Of a DNA stretch of 64,000 nt, positions 53,887-64,000 are shown piece by piece. Position 1 is the stretch's first letter. Each line of letters opens with the position of its first letter. The DNA comes from Persicaria tinctoria (Eukaryota; Streptophyta; Magnoliopsida; Caryophyllales; Polygonaceae). The stretch lies in NCBI GenBank assembly GCA_037127255.1, contig JBANSL010000009.1, forward strand, positions 38,352,975-38,416,974. Reading direction: 5' to 3'. The notes under the pieces are model-generated. The model was not told where the DNA came from. It made no database searches and was given only the letters and a program-made list of their open reading frames with translations. A program made the position numbers and the translations under genes.

Positions 53887-54079
53887 CAATGACCTCTTGC
53901 CCTAGTGGTAAGAGTGAGGTGCTTCCTTGTGCCTCACTACCATGAGGTCAAGGGTTCAAATCCCACTAGAAGCAATTTGTGCTTGAGTGGGTACTCATGC
54001 CTTGGTTTGCCTTGGCATGGGTTAGCCTGTCTTGCGGCCCGTGGAGGACTAGTCGATAACCTCGGAACCTCCACGTCAT

Positions 54080-54114
<35 letters not shown>
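53887..54114 (+). mobile_element. tRNA-derived SINE
   Basis: Box A-like CTAGTGGTAAGAG at about 53902-53914 and box B GGTTCAAATCC at 53953-53963 have the spacing of a tRNA-type pol III promoter. The body ends CCACGTCATC and a poly(A) run (54081-54114). CGGTTTTC(T/C)AAAC flanks it at 53874-53886 and 54115-54127 (12 of 13 identical). It inserted into the MULE's left TIR. Confidence 0.92.
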
Positions 54115-54115
<1 letters not shown>

Positions 54116-54289
54116 GGTTTTCCAAACTACCCTTTTTAATTAACCTCTCACGCCAAAAATAAAAATAAAATTCCCTCTCTCCTACAAACTCCCGGGGGTT
54201 CTTTCAGACGGGTCCAACAGGGGATTTCAACCCCTTCCAGACATCAACTCCAATTTGTTCTTTCTCTTTCTTCCTCATTTCATATCTAG

Positions 54290-54705
54290 GATGGAGTTCT
54301 TCTTCCAATTCGAAGCCCCCAATCGAAGGTTCTCAATCCGTCTCCTTGCCTTCCAGGTAATTTCTTGTCTTCGTTTATGAATTGGTTCCATTTTTTCATC
54401 TCTACTCCTTTCATGCTTTCTCCAAGATGGTCATTTTCCACCTCCCTGCAACCTAGTTGTCGATTAATCTACTCTTTAGTTGCTTGGTTTCCGATGAAAT
54501 CAGTTAAGATTGTAACTATATATGTATGTGTTCATTATTCTTGGCTACTCCTCATTTCTCAATTCATTCAAATCTTTCATTTCTCTTGGTTTGGTTGATT
54601 TGCCTTGGCTAGGGTTCAATTTTTCTTGGTTTCGAAGCCCCAATTGAATCTTCTCAGTCTGTCTTCTTTCCATCCAGGTAATTTCTTATCTTCATTTATC
54701 AATGG
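54290..54705 (+). other. Exon-like duplicated segment in the MULE, unknown gene
   Basis: An ATG at 54291 begins MEFFFQFEAPNRRFSIRLLA and runs to a good donor CCAG|GTAATTTC (about 54357). A second, diverged copy lies at about 54630-54705, again ending CCAGGTAATTTCTTATC. It could be the first exon of a plus-strand gene carried by the MULE, or a 5' UTR. I recognise no protein family, and no downstream exons were convincing. Sequence 54706-55860 shows nothing else I can support. Confidence 0.35.
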
Positions 54706-55975
54706 TATTTTAGCAGTGACCAAGAAATAAATATAGACATTGGTGCAAAGCATATGGTCCCTTGAATTGGCTTTAGTAGAAATAGACATTGGTTTATCAA
54801 ATTTTGTTGTCTTCGTTTATCAATTTTTCTTTTAAGCATTAAAAGTACAAAGCATATGGTCCCTTGGCTTAAGTAGAAATAGACTTTGGTGCAATTTTTT
54901 GGAAGCTCTAGCCTTCACTGAAACTGAAAGCCAACTCTTGAGGCTCGGCAAGGTTGTTTTGGCTAAGTGGTGATTTTGGTACTCATATAATGGAGCATGA
55001 GGTTGGTTGTTTTACTCCTTTTAAAAAAAAATTATTGCATGCGTTTTAGGAAATGGATGATATTCATTACATGAGCTGTGTATCTTCTCTTTTAATGTAT
55101 GCATTGCATAATTTGTATGTCTTATTTTTCACTCTCCTGAAAGCAACCGTGATATGTTGGTAGCTTAGGATAACACATGAAAAAGTTTGTTTAAGCCATG
55201 TATAACCTCATTGTAGGTACAAGGCATCAATTTAATTCCAGATTTGCTGTTAGTGGAGTTAGGATAGATTCCTTAATAGAAATTGTTTTAGTCCTTGAAA
55301 TTTTTATTTTAATTGAGAGGAATAAAGATCATTTCTCCTCATTATCAACTGAGCAAATTTTTTTTTTTTTGAGAAGCTAAAGTTTCTCTAGCAAACTATT
55401 TAACTATATATTGAAGAGATATACTTGTTGCCTTTCTGTCATACAGGAAGCATATTATTTCAAAGAAATCATGTACTGCGATCTTGATGGATGAACTTCT
55501 TCTCTGCTTTGGTCCTCTCTTATGTCTCCAAAACAGAACATGATGGGAGTTACAAGTAAGACCTTTGATCCTATTTTCAGCGATTCTCCCGTTATTGTTA
55601 AGTTATGGACCCAAATAAGGCACACGGTGCAATAGTTACTGTACTATAGGATCTTATTAAATGTACGCAAATAAATATCCAGTGACTTCACATCATCCTA
55701 AATGCATCCAAAATATATAAAATAACGAATAATGTTATCTAAGAACACTCCATTTGACATAAAGTATTATTGACAAAAGAGTCATTACTCATAGCATAAA
55801 CATTCCTAATCCTTGATACCTTACTTAGAAGTTTGAGATGGTCCAGGAGCTCCTTCTGATTGTGATAAGACATAACCACCTAGTTGGCCCGGCTGCAGGG
55901 AGATATTTAAAAGTGTAAAAAAAATGCCGATGACAAGAAAATGAATTGTGAAGAATGTAAATTTTTTATACTCAC

Positions 55976-58359
55976 GTTAACATAAGTCCTCCTTTCATTT
56001 TCAACAATGTAAATCCCTCGTCCAGTTGGAACACTAGTTGGTACCACCTTTTGAGGCCTACCTCTTTTCCTTTTTGGTTGGTTTGGGTCAACTTGAGAAG
56101 TCTAATTTGCCCTTTTTATCAAATCTTTCACATGCATCCTTCCTCCTATTTTTTTGGCATGCCTGTTGGAACCTTAAATTTAGGAGGATCCAAATCTTGA
56201 GCTACCTTGGGCCAATGTTTCTCGCCACGAATTGTTCTAATTGACCCATTGTAAGCCTGCTCGTACATCTCCTTCTTGAACCATTCATGCACAACTCTTT
56301 CAGGTTCCACCCTGATGCTATTTAGGGAGGATATGGCATGACAACATGGAATTCCAGTGAGATCCCATTTCCTGCATGAACAACTCCTCTCCACTATGTT
56401 CACACTGAACATGTCCATTTTATGGGTAACTTGAAACTCAGCTTCACTTGCTTGAATGCTTGCACACTCTCTTGCATCTATCTTTTCTTTATCCAGCTTC
56501 ACTCTAATTTTAGGACATAAATCACCCATTTTATTGTTTCTCATCAAAAGGCTTTTATCCCATAACATTTCCATAAGTCACAACATAATGCCACTTAGCA
56601 TGTCGATTAGTGGTTTCCCCCTTTCCTCTAGAATAAAACCATTAAATGTCTCTGCCAAGTTGTTCACAATTACCTCACTCTTGCTTCCGGTCTTCAAACG
56701 AGATCTACAAAAGTGGCTTGGGTCCTTCTGTACAAAATCTGTTACTGCACTCTTGCTTACCTTTCCTATCTCAGCAAGTGCAGCTTCATAGTCTGCCTTT
56801 GTGTAAGCTCTTGCAGCCCTCCAAAAATGCATCTTCAGCTCATCTCCTTTGGTTTTTATGCCAATTTGCAAAGATATGCCTTGCACAGTTCCTATGCTCC
56901 ACATTCGGGAAATGCTCCTTCACAGCATTGCAAAGCCCCTGCATAACACACATAAATACTCATTTTTGTGGAGGAAAACACATACATATGCTCTTAATTC
57001 ATGACAAGTTATAATTTAAAAACAATAGAGACTTCTCATGATTAGGGTGGATATTTATACCTTTTGTTGATCCGAAGACACTGTGCAATTTCCGCCACCG
57101 AATCCAGGTAACTCCCTTTTTAGGATATCTAAAAACCAACTCCATGAGCTATTGTTCTCTGCCTCCACCACAGCCCATGCAATTGGAAACATTTGATTGT
57201 TTCCATCTCTCCCTATTGCACATAACAATATGTCTCCTAAGTAGGTCTTTAAGAAGCAACCATCTAGACACATGAGTGGTCGACATCCTCTAGAAAATCC
57301 CTCTCTTAGTGCAGGAAAACTGATATACATTCGCTTAAAAATATCCGGTGCCCTTGGAATTCCTCTCTTCTCAGTAACTAATTCAATATGTATGCCATTG
57401 TCAGCTCTTTCTAATTCAGCCATGTATGAGTCAAGTTTCTTGTAATGTTCTGAGATTGAGCCATAGATAGCCTCAAATGCATATTTCTTCACAGCATAGC
57501 ATGCATGTCTTTTGATTCTCTTGCCAAACTTCAGCAATACTTCTTCTTGTAATGATTTTCTTAACCAGCCAGGATTTTTCTTATATTTCTCCATGTAAAA
57601 CTTTGCTAAAAATCTTGGGCTCACTTGAACATTCTCAAAATCTTGTCTGTCACAAGTATGAGTAGAATGCACTGACTTCACAACAAATGATTCTCGTTTT
57701 CCATCCCAAGAAGCATATATCTTCCAGGGACAACCTTGCTTGCACCTTGCAGCCAATTTTTCATTCTTTGCATTTTTGGTCCATCTAATACAATATCCTG
57801 CATAAGCACCATACCTAATCACTAGTTCCTTAAAAATTTCAGGCGCAGAGAACTTCATTCCAACCCTCCATACAAGCCTCTTCAAATTTGCCTCACTCTC
57901 AACTTTGAATGCCACCCTTTCTCTTTTAGAGCTATCGTCGTCTTCATCACTTCTAGGTAGTGTTAGAAGATATTCATCATCACTTTCTATTGAACAATAT
58001 TCTTGAAGAGTGTCATTGCCCAATGAGCAGTGTTGCTGAATATCATAATTTTCAACCTCGTTTTTCTCAAGATCTATAATCTTTTGCCTACTCATTAGCC
58101 ATTCTTCATCATCTTCACTTGATTCACCCCCACTTATATTACTGTCTTTCTCACTGGAATTATCAGAGCTATTGGCATCATCATCATCAGCAGTATATGT
58201 TGGATCTTCTTCCAACTCAGAATCCTCAAATAGATCTGGGTAATCCTCACCAACCCTATCGAAAACATTCTCATCATCCTTGTACGCTACATCTTCCATG
58301 GAATGATCTAAATGGTGCTCTTGGCTCATCTCTTCAAATCCATTGATTATAGTTTTCAA
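55976..58359 (-). pseudogene. MURA-type MULE transposase
   Basis: The N-terminus is acidic (residues 1-140). A MuDR DNA-binding-type domain follows (FKELVIRYGAYAGYCIRWTK; CKQGCPWKIYASWDG). The transposase core has CRPLMCLDGCFLKTYLGDIL, AIGRDGNNQMFPIAWAVVE and SSDQQK; the D residues and the later E-bearing region form the catalytic triad. An intron runs from about 57054 to 56940. A SWIM zinc finger CSCRKWDLTGIPCCH lies near 56370-56330 and an AT-hook-like KRKRGRPQK near 56060. Disabling changes: one extra base in an A-run near 56855, TGA at 56575-56577 and a frame change near 56146. The protein would bind TIRs and cut and join DNA. Confidence 0.88.
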
Positions 58360-58967
58360 TTAACCATGGAAAAAGAGAAACACAACAAAATAACATCAAT
58401 ACATAGTAAAAGAATGCAAAATAATACAGTAATAATGAATCATTACATTTGTGGTCTATCTAAATGAGAGTCATGATTACTTTTGTCTTTCTACTTGCTA
58501 TATTCCAATTAAGATACATTAAAAATGTCTTCTTTTATGTCTTTTTTTTTCTAATTCACTCTATTTTTTCACCATCTCAAAGACAAGTTCATATACAAAC
58601 TCATAATAATGTTTTTTTTGGCAGTTTTACAGATTAGATCATGGCTGTTTTTCTCAAACGGAATCCGCAGTAGCAATAGGTGAAGAGGAAAAATTGAGAA
58701 ACGTACCTGTGGTAGCCAATGACAACATGAGACCTCGAAGAAGACCAAAACTGCACTAGTAAATCTATAAGAGAGGCAGGGGCATAGAGAAGCAACTATA
58801 TGATTCAAGACAATGACGATTATGGTTCAAGGAGATCAATCATAGTGAAGCAGGTGCATGAATAGGCCAGGGTTCAAGGATACCGAGGGAAGCCGTTGTT
58901 GATTATGGGTCAAGATGTTTATTTCTTTCCCTAAATAAAAAGGAAACAAAAAATAATGTTGATTAGT
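58360..58967. other. MULE 5' region upstream of MURA
   Basis: Between the MURA start and the right TIR. It should contain the transposase promoter and 5' UTR; no motif stands out. Open frames here are short and unconvincing. Confidence 0.4.
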
Positions 58968-61000
58968 GGGTTTAGAAAACCGGGTTTTGATTTTAAAAAA
59001 ATCTAACGAACCCATGGTTTGACAAAATCATATTAAATACTGATTTTTTTAATAGTTTTGCCTTTTATAGATTTTTTTTCTTTGCCATGTCATCATTTTT
59101 TTTTAGATAAAATTGTTGTGATATTATTTTAACACCACCTACAAAGATCGGGATATTTATTTTACATTTGAAAGGTTGAGATATATTTTTAACACCCCCT
59201 TAAAGGTTGGGTTATTTTAATTAGTTTTGCCTTTAAAGAAATATTCCAAAAATAATTTGGGGTATTTCAACCGTGACACCCGAGATGTTCAACAATATGA
59301 TGAACAACATGACTACATTCACTGAAACATTGGCTGCATTGGCGGCTTTGGAGACCAGGCCGAGTGGTTCTAACACCATGAGAGGCCAAGGCGAGCAAAG
59401 GCGTAACGGAGCGCCTCGCGATGTAATGGAATTCATTAATCCTAACCCTAATCCTAATCTTGATTTAAATAACCATTTATATGAAGAGAACGTCTCTCCA
59501 CGAAGGGAGAGGTATGATAGAAATAATGGGTTTGCTAATGCGCAGGGACAGGGAAGAGGAAGAGGGAGAGACTGAGGCTTCCAGGAGGAGTTCTATTACT
59601 CGGAGCGTGACGATGACTTCCAAGAAGAGGAGTATTGGGAGCAACGCCCGAGGCGGAATGATAGAGGAGGTCGATACCAATACAGAGAGCCTAGAGATCC
59701 TGATCAGGACAGCATAGGTAAGGTCAAGGTAAAGATCCCTCATTTTGAAGGTAAAACTGATCCAGATGTTTATATTGACTGGGAAACTAAGATGGATCAG
59801 ATTTGGAATTGTCATAACTTCTCAGATGCTAAAAAGGTGCAACTAGCTTCTTTAGAATTCACTGGCTTTGCTTTAATCTGGTGGGATAATTTGATTAAAG
59901 AAAGAAGAAGAGCCCTTGATGCGCCTATCGCTTCTTGGAATCAATTAAAAGCACTGATGAGAAGTGGGTTTGTTCCTCAACATTATGCAAGAGAGCTTAG
60001 ACAACGTTTAGAAAACCTTAAAAAAGGTAATAAAACTGTTGAGGAAACTTTTAATCTTATGCAAGAAACCATGACTCGAGCTAACGTAGTCGAGCCTTAT
60101 GAAGATACAAATGCTAGATATCTTAAGATTTTGCATCCCGCCTTAGCTCATGAAATTGATTATTTTCCCTATTTTATGCCTACTGAACTTTTACATTTAG
60201 CAATCAAGGTAGAAAGAGGGCAAAGATACAAGAATCAAGGCGAAAGAATGACGAGTGGGCAGCCCCAACCATGGCGCCAGAACCGGCCACAACAGCCCCA
60301 AGGACGGCTTGAGGGTGGCTATAACCCTCGGCCAAACCAAGCTCTAGGGAGAGGTGATGGCCAAACCAACCCACATGCTTCTGACAAGGGCAAGGCGCCT
60401 CTGTACGGACGAGATTCATCTAGGGTATATACTGGCCCCAAATGGAGTAATCCTAACCCCTCTACTACTAGATCTAGGGACATTGTGTGCTTTAGATGCC
60501 AAGGTAGAGGTCATGTTATGAAGGATTGCCCTAATAAGAAAACTCTCATGATTAATCACTTAGGCGAATATGAATCTGAAAATTCTTGTGAGGAAAATGA
60601 AGAGCATGCTAATGATAATGATCAAAACCTTAACCTTCTTACTTATAATGAAGATGATGATGGCATTGATTATGAACATGGTGAATCATTGATTGTTAGG
60701 AGCGTCTTAAGTGTTGTTCCTATACCTTGTGATGACAATCAACGTGAGAATATGTTTCATACTAGATGCTTAGTAAAGGGAAAGGTTGTGAATGTGATCA
60801 TTGATGGAGGAAGTTGTTGTAACTTAGCTAGTCAGGAGATGATTGATAAATTACAACTTCCTACTATTCAGCATCCTAGGCCTTATAGATTGCATTGGAT
60901 GAATGACTGTGGTAATTTAAAGGTGAATAGGCAAGTTCAAGTACATATCAAATTAGGACATTATGAGGATGACGTGTTATATGATATTGTACCTATGTAA

Positions 61001-62582
61001 GCCTGTCATATATTATTAGGTCGTCCTTGGCAATTTGATCGTAAGGTCTTGCATGATGGCTTTACTATCCGTTATTCCTTTAATTTTCAGGGAAAGAACG
61101 TAGTTCTCAAGCCTATGACGCCAACATAGGTGGCTGACGAGATTGAGAAGCGTAAGGTAAGTAAAGATGAGTTAGTTAAGGAGGCTCAGTCGAGCCATGT
61201 GTCTACCCCTACTCGGCCTAAGGATGTGTTCTTGGCTTCCAAGAGCGCATATTTAGACGAGTTTGCGGATGGGGAAACAACCCTCAAGGGTTGAACATGT
61301 TGAGTGAGGAGCTTATAGCTACCCTCCATCCTCACATCCTATCTCTTGTTGAAGAGTATAAGGATGTATTCCCCGAGGACATACCAGCAGGTCTACCCCC
61401 TGTTAGAGGAATTGACCATCAAATTGATCTCATTTCAGGGGCTTCTTTGCCTAATAGGTCTGCTTATAGAATGAACCTCACCTAAACCCAAGAGGTTCAA
61501 TCCCAATTCCAAGAACTGTTGGATAAGGGATACATTAGGGAAAGTTTAAGTCCATGTGTTGTACCTATGTTGTTAGTCCCTAAGAAAGATGGTTCATGGA
61601 GAATGTGTGTAGACTGTAGGGCCATTAACAACATAACTGTGAAATATCGCCATCCTATACCCCTCCTAGATGATATGTTAGATGAGTTGCATGGTTCTTC
61701 CATTTTCTCTAAAATTGATTTAAAAAGTGGTTATCATCAGATTAGGATGAAGGAAGGCGATGAATGGAAAACAGCTTTTAAAACCAAATTTGGACTCTAT
61801 GAATGGTTGGTTATGCCTTTTGGCTTGACTAACGCATGCACCTAGTACTTTCATGAGATTAATGAATCATGTGCTTAGAAATTTCATAGGTAAATTTGTT
61901 GTTGTGTATTTTGATGACATTCTTATCTATAGCAAATCACCTAAAGAACATGAAGCACATTTAAGGGAAGTACTTTCTACTATAAGATTAGAACACTTGT
62001 ATGCAAATTTAAAGAAATGTGAATTGTGTAATGATCAATTGTCTTTTCTTGGATTTGTAGTAAGCTCGAGTGGATTGCGAGTCTACGATGCAAAGATCAA
62101 AGCAATCCAGGACTGGCCAACACCTACTAACATCGGCCAAGTGAGGAGCTTCCAAGGACTGACGAGCTTCTATCGACGATTTGTGAGCGACTTCAGCTCC
62201 ATCGCAGCCCCTCTTACAGAGCTCACAAAGAAGCGGTGCGAGTTCGGGTGGGGAGCAACTCGGGAGGAAGCTTTCCACAAGCTCAAGGAGAAGCTTACGC
62301 ATGCGCCATTACTCGCCCTACCCGACTTCACTCGGCCTTTCGAGGTTGAATGTGATGCTAGCGGAGTTGGGATTGGAGGAGTCCTCATGCAAGAAGGTAA
62401 GCCTATAGCCTTCTTTTCTGAAAAATTAAAAGGTGCATGTCTTAATTACTCTACTTATGATAAAGAATTATATGCATTGTTAAGAGTCCTTAAGACATGG
62501 TCCCATTACCTTTGGCCTAGAGAGTTTATACTTAGGACTGATCATGAATCTTGAAAGCATTTTAAGAGTCAAGATAAACTTG
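61001..62582 (+). pseudogene. Gypsy pol: protease end, RT, start of RNase H
   Basis: ILLGRPWQFDRKV ends the protease. RT shows [39 protein letters not shown], the catalytic [11 protein letters not shown] (about 61900-61932) and [10 protein letters not shown]. RNase H begins [16 protein letters not shown]. Breaks: TAG near 61127, a frame change near 61290, TAA near 61483, an extra GCAT-type 4-nt repeat with TAG near 61835, and TGA at 62552-62554. Coding stops where CACTA begins. Confidence 0.88.
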
Positions 62583-64000
62583 CACTACTAGAATTCTCTT
62601 CATAGACATCAGGTATAAACCGATGTTAATAAAAAACAATTCGACGTGTTAGTGGGTGGTGTTAAAGATCCCAACTTTACCATATAGGTTTATAACCGAT
62701 GTCTTTAATAATTTATAACATCGTTGTTATTTTTAATAATGACTTAAATACATGGATATAATTACTTTTTGATTGATTCGTCTAATGTTAAACCATTATG
62801 AATTTTCATTTCTAGGCATTTGGAGGTATGTAGGGTAATACAAAATTTCAAATTAGCATCACTATTTTTTATAAACCTGATGTCTTATATTACTACACAC
62901 ATCAGTTATGTATTATTCAATTTGTGAATATTCTTTTTTCATTTGTAATTTATGATATTATTTAAATATAAATATAATATACCATATTGAATATTTTTAA
63001 AGTCAATGTTATTTATATATTTTTAAATCAGTTTTTTCTTTGAAAATGATGTTTTGATTATTTACAACATCATTTTATATATTTTTAACGATGTAATTGT
63101 TACATATACACATATGTTTTTTTTAATATAATTTTCATATATGTTGGGTTTAGAAAGCAATCTGTATCGTAATGGTCGACGTATTTACAAATGTAGACAT
63201 CGCCTTTCGCTTTCAACTTCGATGTGTTTCATCAAATACACCTAATAATTTATATTGTGACATTGTTTTGGCAGACAGAAAATTAAACAATGCAAAAGAC
63301 CATAACCAATACATTAAACAATGACAATAGAGTCGAATTAATACAGGATGACAACAAGGCTAAATACAAAACAAAATACATCAATAGTCGGATTCCAAGC
63401 TTGACATAATACACTTAATAGGAGACAAAAAAGTGAATTGCGAAAAATGTCTTATATTATTGTAGATCTTGGTTGAAGGCTTGAAGCACACAAAAACCTC
63501 ATCAATAGGGCTAAATCTCCTGCATAACAAGCCGGCAAATCAATAATACACGAGAGAAGTTGACAATGACAGGTAGAATATGTGCAACATAGTCCACGGG
63601 GTCTAGGAATTCTCCAAGGGCAGCACAACCCTCAACAGCTAATAAGCCCGCAAGAACCAACTACCCTTTCTAACATTATATACAAAGGAATATCATAATA
63701 GCATAATATTAAGCCCGCAAAGAAACTTCCGAAGGTTGACAAAAATATCATTGCATCTGCAGTAAATAAAGGCCCTCTTAAAATGTGGAGGGAAATGTGG
63801 GATCTGATTAGATTTAATCCGAACTGCACAATTAGTATTGCAACCTATAACATGAAGGCCCTCTTAAAATCAGATGGTTACAACTCAAGAACTAAAGATT
63901 ATAGTTACAACTCATCAAGTTAATAAAAGAGTGAATGGATTCAGAAACACATACCTCTCAAAATCAGATGGTGACTTGCTGCAAAGTAATCAGATTTCCA
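62580..64000. mobile_element. CACTA transposon, left end only
   Basis: CACTACTAGAATTC starts at 62583, right after TTG (62580-62582), a possible 3-bp target copy. Subterminal repeats of the type AACCGATGT and its complement ACATCGGTT recur (about 62618, 62695, 62876). CACTA ends with such ATCGGT subterminal repeats are common in eudicot En/Spm elements. No transposase is recognisable to 64000 and the right end is outside the window. It interrupts the gypsy RNase H. Confidence 0.75.

Larger units (their letters stand above)
53615..59240 (-). mobile_element. MULE (Mutator-like element) with long TIRs
   Basis: The element 53624-59231 starts GGCGAAACTAATTAAAATAA. It ends with the complement of GGCAAAACTAATTAAAATAA. 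Similarity of the inverted ends extends about 263 bp (53624-53886 and 58968-59231). TTTAAAGAA at 53615-53623 and 59232-59240 is the 9-bp target duplication typical of Mutator elements. It encodes a MURA-type transposase on the minus strand (55976-58359). A SINE sits at the inner edge of the left TIR. Confidence 0.95.
50222..59274 (-). mobile_element. LTR-like element (probable solo LTR), copy 2, hosting Helitron and MULE
   Basis: Ends TGAAACACCCCC (50227) and GGGGTATTTCA (59269) are flanked by ACCGT at 50222-50226 and 59270-59274. Removing it restores the gag reading phase. Both termini match copy 1 (16729-34078), and the first 120 bp share long phrases such as GGCTTATAGGGACATGCAAC. Without the nested Helitron and MULE about 2.25 kb remain (50227-52282, 53464-53623, 59241-59269). 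No gag-pol is present. GC-rich open frames at 51259-51889 are unrecognised. Confidence 0.8.
50147..61000 (+). pseudogene. Gypsy gag, split by a 9-kb insertion
   Basis: Gag starts with ATG at 50147 (MSQQIHDENNANNDNN). It is cut after codon 26 by the element 50227-59269 and continues in phase at 59270. The capsid region includes KIPHFEGKTDPDVYIDWETK and FALIWWDNLI. The zinc knuckle CFRCQGRGHVMKDC lies at about 60490-60530, and a protease-like IIDGGSCCNLAS at about 60800. A TGA at 59573-59575 (possible CGA decay) and TAA at 60998-61000 interrupt it. Confidence 0.85.
48090..62582 (+). mobile_element. Ty3/gypsy retrotransposon, split by an LTR-like element and cut by CACTA
   Basis: Plus-strand order: LTR, PBS (48831), a 1.3-kb leader, gag start (50147), insertion (50227-59269), rest of gag, protease, RT and RNase H to 62582, where a CACTA element begins. 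Integrase and 3' LTR would lie beyond the window. RT motifs and the CCHC gag fit a plant gypsy element of chromovirus type, but the chromodomain region is not in view, so the lineage is uncertain. Confidence 0.8.

Noticed and set aside
53890..53965. A functional tRNA gene
   Set aside because: Box A and box B are present, but the sequence lacks a tRNA cloverleaf and continues into a SINE body with poly(A) and TSD.

Overview
The window is from a nuclear genome of a flowering plant, probably a eudicot. The evidence is one many-exon host gene with plant-type promoter motifs, embedded in plant-type transposable elements: L1-type LINE, Sirevirus, Tat-type and other Ty3/gypsy elements, Helitron with Rep-helicase plus RPA, MULE, CACTA, Stowaway, hAT MITE and tRNA-type SINE. 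The only intact host gene I can support is PRP19/MAC3 on the minus strand at 4654-10630. It has 18 exons whose phases all join to a 524-residue U-box/WD40 protein. LEFT (1-4010): an integrase-deleted Tat-type gypsy relic on the plus strand. MIDDLE (10945-45323): a nest of insertions. A minus-strand LINE about 6 kb long before interruption is bounded by a 15-bp near-perfect target duplication at both outer ends. It was split by a 26.6-kb Sirevirus (TSD TATTT). That element's env-like ORF3 was split by an LTR-like element (TSD AGATC), which was in turn split by a 13.9-kb Helitron inserted at an A|T site. The Helitron carries a Rep/Pif1-helicase gene with repeated 69-nt mini-exons, an RPA-like gene, and a captured 3' end of an acidic ribosomal P-protein gene on the opposite strand. 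A Stowaway MITE sits in the Sirevirus reverse transcriptase. An unclassified repeat, itself holding a LINE tail and a SINE-like copy, interrupts the LINE. RIGHT (45410-64000): a second LINE fragment split by a hAT MITE, an inverted-repeat region, then a plus-strand Ty3/gypsy element. Its gag is split by a second LTR-like element of the family seen in the middle (TSD ACCGT). That copy holds a short Helitron of the same family as the large one and a 5.6-kb MULE (TSD TTTAAAGAA) with a SINE in one TIR. The gypsy pol ends where a CACTA element begins (62583) and leaves the window. Of the mobile-element genes, only the Helitron RPA gene looks nearly open. All others carry stops, frameshifts or insertions. 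The boundaries are supported mainly by target duplications and termini read directly from the sequence; family names rest on recognised protein motifs.
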